64,000 nt of DNA from JAJDXW01 sp965214795 (GTDB lineage Bacteria > Pseudomonadota > Gammaproteobacteria > HK1). Positions 18,546 to 26,545 of this stretch are shown here, piece after piece (the first letter of the stretch is position 1; every line of letters starts with the position of its first letter). The stretch lies in contig OZ243976.1 of assembly GCA_965214795.1 (NCBI GenBank), positions 4,960,001 to 5,024,000 on the forward strand, in the 5' to 3' direction. The notes beneath the pieces are model-generated. The model was not told where the DNA came from and searched no databases. It saw only the letters and a program-made list of their open reading frames with translations. The translations under genes were made by a program, and so were the position numbers.

Positions 18546-19904
18546 ATGCACAAGAAGGCACTTACGGTAGCCATCGCGGGGGCCTTGGCGGCCCCGATGG
18601 CCGCGCAGGCGGTGGACGTGACGCTCTCGGGCCACGTCAACCGGGCGCTCCTCATCACCGATACGGACTCCACCACCACCAGCTCGGTGGGTGACAACGG
18701 CAGTTCGGGCACCCGGGTCCGGCTCACCGGCTCGGGCGAGATGATGGAAGGCCAGTCTGCCGGGGTGAACCTCGAGTACGCGGCAGGCAGCAGCCTGACC
18801 CTGCGCTACGGCGAGGTCTGGTTCTCGGGCGGTTTCGGCAAGGTCACCCTCGGCCAGGGCGACCAGGGCGGCGAAGGCTCGGTCTACAACGACAAGAGCG
18901 GCGTGCTCGGGATCGGCCACGGGCAGGAGACCGCCGGGGTCACGAAGCGCGGGGACTACAACTACTACACCTCGCTCGACGGCGGCAGTGGCCGCAACGA
19001 GCGGATCCGCTACGACACCCCCTCGGTCGGCCCGTTCTCGGTGGCCGTTTCGGTCGGCAACGGCGACCAGGTGTCCGCCGGCATCAAGCTGAGCCAGGAC
19101 TTTGGCGGCACCGAGTTCAGCGCGGCTCTGGGCACCATCCAGTGGCCCGGGGAGAAGTCCACGGTCAGCGGTTCGGCCGGTGTCAAGCTGGCTTCCGGCG
19201 TCACCATCTCCGGCGCTTGGGGCAAGGGCAAGGATCATGCGGGCATGACGATTCCCGAGGTGCCCGCCGTGGCCGCGGTGCCCAATACGCCCGCCATGGA
19301 TGCCGTCTATCGGTACGTGGAAACCGCCGACACCATGGACCACGATGGCGATGGCGATGAGCCCACCCCCACGCCCGAACTGGCTTGGGGAGATGCGGTC
19401 GACGAGCTACAAGACATCATCGACGCCGAAGTTGCGACCGACCAAGATTCGGTGATAGCTGCCAACAACGCACGAAGCGATCTGGAGACGCTGTTCGACA
19501 CGTACGCGTGCGACCCGGTAGCGGAAGCCGACAGCAGGGGCACCTTCGACGAGACCGACGCCAACTGCCAACAGGCGCTTTTCTCGGCCGCGGTACCGGA
19601 AGGGGACGACGGTTCGGACGCCGTTGCCGCAATTCCCGCAATGGAGACCACGACCGACCCGAGCTTCTTCCAGGCGACGATCGGCTACGTGTTCGGCGAT
19701 ACCTCCGTGGGGGTGTCCTGGTACAGGGCCAGCGACACCGTGAACGAGGGCTCGGAGCTGACTGCGGTCGGCGTCGGTGTCAACCACAACCTGCCGAAGA
19801 TCGCTACGAACGTGTACGCCGCTGCGCAGGACTACAGCGTGGAGGACGGTGCATACGAGTCCGACGACACCGTCATCATGATCGGCGCCCGCATCAAGTT
19901 CTAG
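18546..19904 (+). CDS. outer-membrane porin P1, the only one with a complete start
   Basis: 452 residues, Gram-negative general porin (porin_4/OmpC-like). The signal peptide MHKKALTVAIAGALAAPMAA is followed by AQA and mature VDVTLSGHVNRALL. Barrel signatures include GFGKVTLGQGDQGG, RIRYDTPSVGPFSVAVSVGN and the terminal strand VIMIGARIKF with C-terminal Phe, needed for recognition by BAM. The ribosome site AGAAAGGAAG lies upstream. The large variable stretch near residues 235-375 (acidic, with EVPAVAAVPNTPAMDA) should be surface loops. It is the founder or expressed member of a six-gene family; the same barrel type occurs at 24825-26264 and in the split gene at 39494-42505. A strong hairpin terminator follows. 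Confidence 0.93.
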   Translation: MHKKALTVAIAGALAAPMAAQAVDVTLSGHVNRALLITDTDSTTTSSVGDNGSSGTRVRLTGSGEMMEGQSAGVNLEYAAGSSLTLRYGEVWFSGGFGKVTLGQGDQGGEGSVYNDKSGVLGIGHGQETAGVTKRGDYNYYTSLDGGSGRNERIRYDTPSVGPFSVAVSVGNGDQVSAGIKLSQDFGGTEFSAALGTIQWPGEKSTVSGSAGVKLASGVTISGAWGKGKDHAGMTIPEVPAVAAVPNTPAMDAVYRYVETADTMDHDGDGDEPTPTPELAWGDAVDELQDIIDAEVATDQDSVIAANNARSDLETLFDTYACDPVAEADSRGTFDETDANCQQALFSAAVPEGDDGSDAVAAIPAMETTTDPSFFQATIGYVFGDTSVGVSWYRASDTVNEGSELTAVGVGVNHNLPKIATNVYAAAQDYSVEDGAYESDDTVIMIGARIKF

Positions 19905-19929
19905 TCGGTCTCGACCCCTCCGACCTTTC

Positions 19930-19961
19930 ACGGCCCTCCCCCTCCCGAGGGGGAGGGCCGT
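19930..19961 (+). terminator. rho-independent terminator of porin P1
   Basis: Stem ACGGCCCTCCCCCT / AGGGGGAGGGCCGT with a short loop, followed by CTTTCTTTG, 26 bp after the porin stop. The same hairpin, with minor loop changes, ends the other type A porins and the exported-protein genes of the island. Confidence 0.85.
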
Positions 19962-19967
19962 CTTTCT

Positions 19968-20176
19968 TTGCTGCCCCGACACACTCTTCCCGGAATGGGC
20001 AATGAATACGCGTCCGACGGGGCGTCGGCCTTGATTCCGGATAGGTAGCGGCAGGGCGGACTCCGGCGGCCGCAGAGCGGGTACCGATCGCCAAGTGAGC
20101 GGCGCCTGTTCGGGGTAGAACGGTGGAAAGCCGAGGGAGCGACCGCCCTCCCACAGGGTAGACGGAGGCCGATGTG
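19968..20176 (+). repeat. conserved 3' flank of type A porins, copy 1
   Basis: About 200 bp after the terminator, including CGCGTCCGACGGGG and GAACGGTGGAAAGCCGAGGG and ending near CAGGGTAGACGGAGG. The same block follows the porins at 26264 and, on the minus strand, 39494. No coding potential is apparent. The porin gene, terminator and flank evidently move or duplicate as one unit. Confidence 0.75.
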
Positions 20177-20251
20177 TGAGGTGGTCCGGGTTGTTTGGAC
20201 AGTCCGAGGGCCGGAATAAGGTGTACCGGGACTGTGATGTGATGCCCTCGG
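20177..20251 (-). mobile_element. 75 bp right-end remnant of an IS3-family element
   Basis: Starts TGAGGTGGTCCGGG and matches, in reverse complement, the last 75 bp (41589-41663) of the complete IS3-family element. It ends exactly where a tyrosine-recombinase gene fragment begins, so an IS-associated deletion probably made this junction. Confidence 0.75.
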
Positions 20252-20420
20252 GGAGAGCCTCCCGACCATCGCCCGGCTGCTCGGGCACGGCTAGGTGAAC
20301 ACCACTGCCCGCTACGCCCACTTCGCCCGCGACGCGGTGAAAGCGTCCGCATCGAAGGTCGCGGCCAGCATCGCCGCGGATATCCGCCCGCGCGGCCCCG
20401 GGTCGAACGACGCCACATAG
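20250..20420 (+). pseudogene. tyrosine recombinase, 3' fragment a
   Basis: Encodes the last ~56 residues of the recombinase found complete at 46899-48119: LGESLPTIARLLGHG, an in-frame TAG replacing the CAG Gln codon, then VNTTARYAHFARDAVKASAS to the normal stop at 20418-20420. It keeps the catalytic Tyr region but none of the Arg/His catalytic residues, so it is inactive. It lies directly upstream of the spacer and start-less porin P2. Confidence 0.85.
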
Positions 20421-20648
20421 ACCCGCCGTCGTGCGGTGCATCGTCCTCGATCCGAGGGCAAGCGAGAGGCGAGGCGTCCTCTTGCGCTTGCGCCGCCTGG
20501 ACGACGCGGATTGGCTTGGCGGCGCTTGCGGATCGCTTACGGACGATCGAGCCGCCGGCAGCAGATCACAGCGATTTCTTCAGGAAAGCATGCTTTTATC
20601 AATATGTTGCCCTGATCGTGAGATGGAACGCACTCGCGGATTTTCGAC
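20421..20648 (+). repeat. conserved recombinase-porin spacer, copy 1
   Basis: About 228 bp present between the recombinase 3' end and every start-less porin (also 24598-24824, 36480-36706, 42506-42732, 46671-46898). It contains GGAAAGCATGCTTTT, an almost palindromic AT-rich core, and a conserved frame of about 70 codons ending in RGFSTRHLQ that runs into the porin signal region and stops there. It may hold a recombination site, a promoter or a small gene; sequence alone does not decide. Confidence 0.75.
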
Positions 20649-22109
20649 AAGGCACTTACAGTAGCCATCGCGGGGGCCTTGGCGGCCCCGATAGCCGCGC
20701 AGGCGGTGGATTTCACCATCTCGGGTCAGGTCAGCCGGACCCTCTTCTACTCCGACCCCGACTTCTCCTCCGACCCGACCAAGCCCCCCAAGGCCACGAC
20801 CGAGATCAGGGACAACAACGGGGCTACCCGGGTCCGCGCCAACGGCCACAGCGTGCTCGACGACGGCAGCACCCTCGGCATCCAGTTCGAGTACGCGATG
20901 GACGCCGGCGCCACTCTCCGGCATGCCAACGTCCAGTACACCAACCCCGCCGCGGGACGCATCACCTTTGGTCAGGGTTCCGAGGCGGGCGACGGCTCCG
21001 CGGGCCTCGGGATTGGGGTGACCGGGATTGGCGCCGGCCAGGACGGCACGAGCGACACTGAGTACATGGACGACAAGGGGGAGGCAATCTCGCTTGGCGG
21101 CTTCTTCGGCTCGCTGGACGGCGGCGGGCGGAACAACATGATCCGCTACGACACCCCGGCCATCGGTCCGCTGAGTGCCGCCGTCTCGATCGGGAACGGC
21201 GACAGCGTCTCGGCGCAGATCGCGTTGAGCTCCGACATTGGCGGCACCCTCTTCGACGCGAAGGTCGCCACGCATCAGAATCCGAGCGAGATGGCAGACA
21301 ACATCAGTGCCTCGTTCGCAATGACCATGCCGAGCGGATTTGCCTTCGGCGGTGCGTGGGGGAAGGGTGACAACCACCTGGGCGCGATCATCGCCGGAAC
21401 GGCCGGAACGCCCGCCGTGGCTGAGGCTAGGGTGATCGCGTCGGATTACGCAGGGGTGTTCGTCTCGGACATAAGTCAGTCCACCTTCAATTCGGGTCTC
21501 GATACCGATGAGGGGACTTTCAACGAAGAGCTGGCGGAGATCTTTCCTCCGATAACTGACCCCGATCCTAATGACGGTGTTGCTGTTGATACCATACCCT
21601 CGCCTACTGCGGATAACGTGCATTCGCATTTGAAGATGTTGAGGGAGAACGACCTGGAGGAATATCGAAAGCAATTGGGGAAATATCAAGATTTGGTAAG
21701 GAGCAGTTGGTGTTGGCCTCATGAGAAAGATGGGGTCCAGAGCCTTGACAACTGCTACGTGGTGCCCTTCTGGCTCGAGGGCGACGAGAGGACCACGGAG
21801 GACGTCGCGGTGCCCGCGGTGCCCGCGGTGCCCGCGGTGGATGCCGTGGAGCACGTCACCGATCCGAGCTATGTTCGGCTGGGTATCGGGTACACGTTCG
21901 GCAACACCACCGTTGCGGCGAGTTGGTACAACTCCCAGGACTTCGTGATGGAGGGCTCGGAGGGCACCGCTCTCGGCATCGGCGCGAGCCACAAGCTCCC
22001 CAAGGCAGGGGCCACGGTCCACGCCTCGGTGCAGAACTACGAAGTCGAGATAGAAGAGAAGAACCTGGACGAGACCGTGTTCCAGCTCGGAGTGCTCGTC
22101 ACGTTCTAG
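20649..22109 (+). CDS. start-less porin P2 (type B), full-length body
   Basis: 486 codons from KALTVAIAGALAAP to the terminal strand VFQLGVLVTF with C-terminal Phe. An in-frame TGA at 20619-20621 is followed only by GAT GGA ACG CAC TCG CGG ATT TTC GAC before the Lys codon, so there is no ATG, GTG or TTG ahead of the signal peptide; a TTG at 20679 would cut the signal to nine residues. ATT would give a usable signal peptide but is a very rare start. The barrel is intact (mature VDFTISGQVSRTLF, NMIRYDTPAIGPLSAAVSIG). I read it as a silent variant or a gene using an unusual start. It is followed by exported protein Q1; the related P6 shows the same order. Confidence 0.8.
   Translation, partial: KALTVAIAGALAAPIAAQAVDFTISGQVSRTLFYSDPDFSSDPTKPPKATTEIRDNNGATRVRANGHSVLDDGSTLGIQFEYAMDAGATLRHANVQYTNPAAGRITFGQGSEAGDGSAGLGIGVTGIGAGQDGTSDTEYMDDKGEAISLGGFFGSLDGGGRNNMIRYDTPAIGPLSAAVSIGNGDSVSAQIALSSDIGGTLFDAKVATHQNPSEMADNISASFAMTMPSGFAFGGAWGKGDNHLGAIIAGTAGTPAVAEARVIASDYAGVFVSDISQSTFNSGLDTDEGTFNEELAEIFPPITDPDPNDGVAVDTIPSPTADNVHSHLKMLRENDLEEYRKQLGKYQDLVRSSWCWPHEKDGVQSLDNCYVVPFWLEGDERTTEDVAVPAVPAVPAVDAVEHVTDPSYVRLGIGYTFGNTTVAASWYNSQDFVMEGSEGTALGIGASHKLPKAGATVHASVQNYEVEIEEKNLDETVFQLGVLVTF
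21807..21839 (+). repeat. 9 bp tandem repeat encoding Val-Pro-Ala in porin P2
   Basis: GCGGTGCCC repeated three times plus a partial unit, giving VPAVPAV in a predicted surface loop. The equivalent position in P6 carries a longer PAVPAVPAVPAVPA run, so unit number varies between paralogues without breaking the frame. Confidence 0.8.
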
Positions 22110-22135
22110 TTCGATCCCGGCGTCTCCCCCGTCTC

Positions 22136-22167
22136 ACCTCCCTCCCCCGGTCTGCGGGGAGGGAGGT
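22136..22167 (+). terminator. hairpin between porin P2 and exported protein Q1
   Basis: ACCTCCCTCCCC / GGGGAGGGAGGT with an 8 bp loop, 26 bp after the porin stop and without a clear T-tract. It may weaken read-through into the downstream gene or protect the porin mRNA end. The same hairpin lies at 34917-34948 and 45128-45159. Confidence 0.65.
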
Positions 22168-22247
22168 CCCGGCCCCGAGCGGGTGGGCGGGGGGCAGTCA
22201 GCACCGAAGCAGCCGGAAACACCCTACCGAACACTGGAGGCAAACCG

Positions 22248-22874
22248 ATGAAGAAACGTACCTTGGTCCTCGCCGCGCTCGCTCCGCTGGTCGCGGCGGG
22301 CGCGGCGAACGCCGCCATGGACGAAATGGCACCGCCGGAAATGCGGGTATGGACGGCCACCCTCAGCGAACCCTCCGAAGCCGCACCGGAGGTGACCTTG
22401 CAGATCACCGCGAGCCAGTCCACGACCGGCAGCAACGGCATGGTCATCGAGCGCGTCGCGCTCGTGAGCACCGAGATGTCAGAGGATGACGAAGGCAACC
22501 TGATGGAGACGATGCGCTCGGTCGCGTGCCAAGGCCCCTTCGTCATCGAGGGCCGCAGCTTCAAGGTCGAAGCCGCCCCGATGGAGGAAGGCGCCCCGAT
22601 GGCAGAAGCCGCCCCGATGGAGGAAGGCGCTCTGATGGCCGAAGCCGCTCCGATGGAGGAAGCCGGCGAGGCAGAGGCCGAACCGTGCCGGATCTCGCTC
22701 TCGGGCAACGTCTCGAACACGTACCGCCCATGGCATAGCTGGGACATGGAGGGATCGGTCACCATGGGCGAGGCGACTGCGGAGTTCGAGATTGCATCCC
22801 CCACTGCGACGATGATCCTCGAGCCCGAGCCGGAAGAGGAAATGTCCGAGGAAACCGCCGAGGAATCGTCGTAG
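22248..22874 (+). CDS. porin-linked exported protein Q1
   Basis: 208 residues with a clear signal peptide (MKKRTLVLAALAPLVAAGAA, cleavage near ANA-AMD) and ribosome site CTGGAGG. The mature part has MAPPEMRVWTATLSEPSEAA, a conserved pair of Cys (SVACQGPF and AEPCRISL), an acidic repeat of the type APMEEGAPMAEA at about residues 110-145, the block YRPWHSWDMEGSVTMGEA and an acidic tail EPEPEEEMSEETAEESS. I do not recognise a family. Three copies exist, each directly downstream of a type B or C porin, so it probably works with the porin in the envelope (inference). Repeat number differs between copies. Confidence 0.75.
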   Translation: MKKRTLVLAALAPLVAAGAANAAMDEMAPPEMRVWTATLSEPSEAAPEVTLQITASQSTTGSNGMVIERVALVSTEMSEDDEGNLMETMRSVACQGPFVIEGRSFKVEAAPMEEGAPMAEAAPMEEGALMAEAAPMEEAGEAEAEPCRISLSGNVSNTYRPWHSWDMEGSVTMGEATAEFEIASPTATMILEPEPEEEMSEETAEESS

Positions 22875-22949
22875 CGCGCAGGCCCGGGGCCGTTTCGGGC
22901 GGTGCAACGCTCGTCACGCCCCAAGCGCTCTCGACTTCTCCCAGCGTCC

Positions 22950-22989
22950 ACGGCCCTCCCCCTCCCCGGGGGAGGGCCGTTTTCTTTCG
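22950..22989 (+). terminator. rho-independent terminator after Q1
   Basis: ACGGCCCTCCCCC / GGGGGAGGGCCGT hairpin followed by TTTCTTTC. It is the same hairpin sequence that ends the type A porins. Confidence 0.85.
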
Positions 22990-23040
22990 CCATCCGTTAT
23001 GCTCCCGCCAACGCCTTCCCTTTTCCCCGAAGTGGAAGTC

Positions 23041-23056
23041 TGAGGTGGTCCGGGTT
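23041..23056. mobile_element. 16 bp IS3-type end remnant
   Basis: TGAGGTGGTCCGGGTT, identical in pattern to the end of the IS3-family element at 41663. It joins Q1 downstream DNA to a truncated SRAP gene; a mirrored copy is near 44311-44326. Confidence 0.5.
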
Positions 23057-23079
23057 GGAGCCGGCCGGCGGGCGCGGAC

Positions 23080-23355
23080 GTGTTCTCGCTCGCGGGCCTC
23101 CGGGAACGGTGGAGGAAGGGCGAGGAGCCGGTCGAGACCTTCACCGTCCTGACGCTTTCGGCGTCGCCGGCACTCGCCGAACTCCATCGCCGCCAGCCTG
23201 TCCTGATCGAAGACGAAGACCGTGAAGGCTGGCTGGACCCGTCGGCGGGGCTGGAGTGCGCGTGCGGGGTCGCCGGCAAGGCATGCGAGGAACTGTTATT
23301 ACCACTGTGTCCCGTGAGGACGCCGGTGCTCAGGGCCACAGATCACGAAGGCTGA
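23080..23355 (+). pseudogene. SRAP (YedK/HMCES) peptidase C-terminal fragment
   Basis: Reads VFSLAGLRERWRKGEEPVET, then FTVLTLSASPALAELHRRQP and VLIEDEDREGWLDP, which fits the C-terminal half of SRAP-domain proteins that crosslink to abasic sites in single-stranded DNA. The N-terminal catalytic Cys2 half is missing, so it is non-functional. Its 3' end overlaps the convergent Uma2 gene. A second copy with several changes is at 44008-44284 in the other arm, and a short piece at 37246-37291. Confidence 0.65.
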
Positions 23356-23917
23356 ATGTGACCGCATCGAAGGGCCGGATAGAGACCGGATCGTCGTCCT
23401 TCGCGGTTGCGAGCAAGACCCACTCGCCGTCCCGGAGTTCGAATGCTTCGAGGGTGCGGTCCGTTGGGTCGACGAGCCAAAGGTGCGCGACCCCTTCGCG
23501 GGCGTAGACCGGGCGCTTGCCATGCAGGTCGAGCCTGCGTGTCGAGGCCGATAGCACCTCGCACACCCAGTCCGGCGCAAGGGTTGCGTAGGCGGTGTCC
23601 GGGAACTCCGGCATTCGCTCGCGGCGCCAGCCCGCGAGGTCCGGGACCAAGATGTCGTCACGCAGATGCAGCTCCGGTTCGAAGACGATCCACCAGCCGC
23701 CCGGTCCGCCGACGTCGTAATCGAAGGGACCGCCGACTTTGACACCGAGCGATGAGCTTGCACGTGCATGGGGCATCGCCGGCCGAGGGTGTGTGTGCAG
23801 CGTCCCTTCGACGATCTCCGCGACCCGATGCGCAGGTGCGTCAAGTACGTCCTGGTAGGTGGCCCGGGGGGCCTGCGTCGGCTCAGGCTTGCGCGCGGCG
23901 GGGCTCATGGCACTCAT
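23330..23917 (-). CDS. Uma2-family (DUF820) nuclease-like protein, copy 1
   Basis: 195 residues from ATG 23917, with AAAGGAGTC upstream. The Uma2 fold is a PD-(D/E)xK nuclease-like domain of unknown substrate; the family is greatly expanded in some bacteria. Visible family features: YQDVLDAPAHRVAEIVEGTL, VFEPELHLRDDILVPDLAGW (the acidic EL..D.LVPDLAGW strand), WVCEVLSASTRRLDLHGKRP and YAREGVAHLWLVDPTDRTLE. It is nearly identical to 43446-44033, differing at VEGTL/VAGTL. Flanked by debris, it looks intact and expressible from its own ribosome site. Confidence 0.85.
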   Translation of the reverse strand: MSAMSPAARKPEPTQAPRATYQDVLDAPAHRVAEIVEGTLHTHPRPAMPHARASSSLGVKVGGPFDYDVGGPGGWWIVFEPELHLRDDILVPDLAGWRRERMPEFPDTAYATLAPDWVCEVLSASTRRLDLHGKRPVYAREGVAHLWLVDPTDRTLEAFELRDGEWVLLATAKDDDPVSIRPFDAVTFSLRDLWP

Positions 23918-24005
23918 CTTGACTCCTTTGCGTTTTTCTGTCGAGGCGAATGTCAGGAGCAAATAGTCTGTCCGGTGTTGTAGCACGTGAGTTGTCCGGT
24001 TGGAT

Positions 24006-24024
24006 GGGCACCGAGGAGGTGCCC
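24006..24024 (+). promoter_or_regulatory. hairpin with a ribosome-site-like loop
   Basis: GGGCACC / GGTGCCC with loop GAGGA, immediately upstream of the truncated transposase start at 24026. If transcribed, the stem would hide the AGGAGG. The mirrored copy is at 43329-43347. Probably part of an IS end. Confidence 0.4.
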
Positions 24025-24025
24025 G

Positions 24026-24082
24026 ATGACCAGGACCCAAGTGCGACAGGAGATCCGGCGGATGAGATTCCAGGAAGCCTGA
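24026..24082 (+). pseudogene. ISNCY-type transposase N-terminal stub
   Basis: 18 codons, MTRTQVRQEIRRMRFQEA then TGA. The pattern resembles the first residues of ISNCY-family transposases. All the rest is missing. An identical stub is present in the mirrored arm at 43271-43327. Confidence 0.45.
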
Positions 24083-24240
24083 CGAGGCTTCGCCTCAGAC
24101 CGACGAGGCATGTGTTGCCGGGGTGAGACGGACTCCGGCCGCTGCTCCGCTCTGCGGACGAATCCGCGTTCATGGTCGCCTTGAGGCGTCGGTGGCCATG
24201 GGGTGGCCAAGTGGGGAGCCCATCGACCGGAGTCCGAACC

Positions 24241-24330
24241 GTGAACGTAGCACGAAGCGCTGTCGAAGTGTTGGACGAGCACACGACGCTGGCGCTCGAA
24301 AGCATCGACCGGATGTATCTGAACGTGTAG
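24241..24330 (+). pseudogene. unrecognised gene fragment fused near the recombinase tail
   Basis: From GTG: VNVARSAVEVLDEHTTLALE then SIDRMYLNV and a TAG. The mirrored copy at 43140 has no stop here and continues AYVPVLQTGAG into the recombinase tail. It resembles the beginning of a family I cannot name. Here it is clearly broken. Confidence 0.45.
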
Positions 24331-24342
24331 CGGGGGCATCGT

Positions 24343-24597
24343 ATTTCTTCCGCGCGAGAGCGGGGCTCGAAGACGTCCGTATCCACGACCTCCGCCGCTC
24401 GTTCGCGTCACGGGCCTTCGCCCTCGGGGAGAGCCTCCCGACCATCGCCCGGCTGCTCGGGCACGGCCAGGTGAACACCACTGCCCGCTACGCCCACTTC
24501 GCCCGCGATGCGGTGAAAGCGTCCGCATCGAAGGTCGCGGCCAGCATCGCCGCGGATATCCGCCCGCGTGGCCCCGGGTCGAACGACGCCATGTGGA
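24343..24597 (+). pseudogene. tyrosine recombinase, 3' fragment b
   Basis: Encodes FRARAGLEDVRIHDLRRSFA to KVAASIAADIRPRGPGSNDA, the last ~85 residues of the recombinase. The HxxR motif is IHDLRRS (normally LRHS), and ARYAHF with the catalytic Tyr is present. The usual stop codon has changed (ATGTGG for ACATAG), so the frame runs on through the spacer to 24791. Inactive; it precedes porin P3. Confidence 0.8.
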
Positions 24598-24824
24598 CCC
24601 GCCGTCGTGCGGTGCATCGTCCTCGGTCCGAGGGCAAGCGAGGGGCGAAGCGTCCTCTTGCGCTTGCGCCGCCTGGTCGACACGGATTGGCTTGGCGGCG
24701 CTTGCGGATCGCTTACGGACGATCGAGTCGCCGGCAGCGGACCACAGCGATGTCTTCGGGAAAGCATACTTTCATCAATATGTTGTCTTGATCGTGAGAT
24801 GGAACACGCTCGCGGATTTTCGAC
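24598..24824 (+). repeat. conserved recombinase-porin spacer, copy 2
   Basis: Same ~228 bp block as at 20421-20648, here with GGGAAAGCATACTTTCATC at the AT-rich core. It leads into start-less porin P3. Confidence 0.75.
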
Positions 24825-26264
24825 AAGGCACTTACAGTAGCCATCGCGGGGGCCTTGGCGGCTCCGATGGCCGCGCAGGCGGTGGACGTCACGCTCTCGG
24901 GCCACGTCAACCGGGCGCTCCTCATCACCGATACGGACTCCTCCACCACCAGCTCGGTGGGTGACAACGGTAGTTCGGGCACCCGGGTCCGGTTCACCGG
25001 CTCGGGCGAAATGATGGAAGGCCAGTCTGCCGGGGTGAACCTCGAGTACGCGGCAGGCGACGACCTGAGCCTGCGCTACGCCGAGGTCTGGTTCTCGGGC
25101 GGTTTCGGCAGGGTCTCCATCGGCCAGGGCGACCAGGGCGGCGAAGGTTCGGTCTACAGCGACAAGAGCGGCGTGTTCGGGATCGGCCACGGGCAGGAGA
25201 ACGCCGGGGTCACGAAGCGCGTCGTGGAGGGGGGAAAATATCGGGAAAGAGCGTTTACGGTTGTGGCGGAGGACGGGACGGAACTAACGGCCGGTCGGGA
25301 GGTCGAATACGACGAGGAGGAGTATAACTACTACACCTCGCTTGATGGCGGCAGTGGCCGCAACGAGCGGATCCGCTACGACACCCCCTCGGTCGGCCCG
25401 TTCTCGGTGGCCGTTTCGGTCGGCAACGGCGACCAGGTGTCCGCCGGCATCAGGCTGAACCAGGACTTTGGCGGCACCGAGTTCAGCGCGGCTCTGGGCA
25501 CCATCCAGTGGCCCGGGGAGAGGTCCACAGTCAGCGGTTCGGCCGGTGTCAAGTTGGCTTCCGGCGTCACCATCTCCGGCGCTTGGGGCAAGGGCAAGGA
25601 TCATCCGGGCATGACGATTCTTCCGGTGGACGCGGTGCCCGCGGTGCCCAATACGCCCGCCGTACCTGCCGAGTATCGGTGGGTGGACACCGCCGCAACC
25701 GTAGACCACGATGGCGATGCCAACACTGCCGACCAGACTTGGGCAACGTCACGTGATGCTCAGCAGATTCTGATTGATGCCGGCAACGCAGACGACGCAA
25801 CCGAACAGGCGATGGTTGACGGACAAGAGGCGGAAGCCGCTTTGCGGGCGCTGTTCGATGTCTACGAATGCGACCCCGAACCGATGGCCGACGGCTCGGT
25901 ACTCGGTGACGAGATGACGGCGAACTGCATCCAGGTCCTCTTCGAGCCGAGCATGCCGGAAGGGGAAGACGGTTCGCCGGCCGTTGCCGCAATTCCCGCA
26001 ATGGAGACCACGACCGACCCGAGCTTCTTCCAGGCGACGATCGGCTACGTGTTCGGCGATACCTCCGTGGGAGTGTCCTGGTACAGGGCCAGCGACACCG
26101 TGAACGAGGGCTCGGAGCTGACTGCGGTCGGCGTCGGTGTCAACCACAACCTGCCGAAGATCGCTACGAACGTGTACGCCGCTGCGCAGGACTACAGCGT
26201 GGAGGACGGTGCATACGAGTCCGACGACACCGTCATCATGATCGGCGCCCGCATCCGGTTCTAG
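24825..26264 (+). CDS. start-less porin P3 (type A), full-length body
   Basis: 479 codons from KALTVAIAGALAAPMAAQAV to VIMIGARIRF. Almost the same protein as P1 in the barrel (VDVTLSGHVNRALLITDTDS, GFGRVSIGQGDQGG, RIRYDTPSVGPFSVAVSVGN) but with different loops: an insertion VVEGGKYRERAFTVVAEDG near residue 125 and another acidic loop near 290-350. Upstream an in-frame TGA and nine codons without ATG, GTG or TTG precede the signal peptide, as in P2. Terminator and 3' flank match P1. Best read as a silent variant of P1. Confidence 0.8.
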   Translation, partial: KALTVAIAGALAAPMAAQAVDVTLSGHVNRALLITDTDSSTTSSVGDNGSSGTRVRFTGSGEMMEGQSAGVNLEYAAGDDLSLRYAEVWFSGGFGRVSIGQGDQGGEGSVYSDKSGVFGIGHGQENAGVTKRVVEGGKYRERAFTVVAEDGTELTAGREVEYDEEEYNYYTSLDGGSGRNERIRYDTPSVGPFSVAVSVGNGDQVSAGIRLNQDFGGTEFSAALGTIQWPGERSTVSGSAGVKLASGVTISGAWGKGKDHPGMTILPVDAVPAVPNTPAVPAEYRWVDTAATVDHDGDANTADQTWATSRDAQQILIDAGNADDATEQAMVDGQEAEAALRALFDVYECDPEPMADGSVLGDEMTANCIQVLFEPSMPEGEDGSPAVAAIPAMETTTDPSFFQATIGYVFGDTSVGVSWYRASDTVNEGSELTAVGVGVNHNLPKIATNVYAAAQDYSVEDGAYESDDTVIMIGARIRF

Positions 26265-26289
26265 TCGGTCTCGACCCTTCCGACCTTTC

Positions 26290-26319
26290 ACGGCCCTCCC
26301 CCTCCTGGGGGAGGGCCGT
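26290..26319 (+). terminator. terminator of porin P3
   Basis: ACGGCCCTCCCCCT / GGGGGAGGGCCGT hairpin followed by CTTTCTTTG, as after P1. Confidence 0.8.
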
Positions 26320-26329
26320 CTTTCTTTGC

Positions 26330-26545
26330 TACCCCGACCACCCCCTTCCCGGAATGGGCAATGAATACGCGTCCGACGGGGTGTCGGCCCTGATTCCGGA
26401 TGGGTAGCGGCAGGGCGGACTCCGGCGGCCGCAGAGCGGGTACCGATCACCGAGTGAGCGGCGCCTGTTCGGGGTAGAACGGCGGAAAGCCGAGGGAGCG
26501 ACCGCCCTCCCACAGGGTAGACGGAGGTCGATGTGTTCGATGCAG
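26330..26545 (+). repeat. conserved 3' flank of type A porins, copy 2
   Basis: Matches 19968-20176 closely up to GGGTAGACGGAGG and shares a further ~25 bp (GTTCGATGCAGGCGGAGT) with the minus-strand copy at 39205. It ends at the truncated ATPase gene. Confidence 0.75.

Larger units (their letters stand above)
20250..26545 (+). repeat. left arm of a large inverted duplication
   Basis: Order: recombinase tail, spacer, type B porin P2, Q1, SRAP fragment, reversed Uma2 gene, ISNCY stub, recombinase tail, spacer, type A porin P3, terminator, 3' flank. The same order occurs inverted at 39205-47000 (P6, Q3, SRAP, Uma2, stub, tail, spacer, P5). Arms differ in porin loops, repeat numbers and the IS3 insertion, so they are not identical copies. 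Confidence 0.85.

Noticed and set aside
20421..20648. Integron-like attC site or gene-cassette array
   Set aside because: The recombinases are phage/island type with an N-terminal arm domain, not IntI, and the spacers do not show paired attC core sites; cassettes are also not in one orientation.
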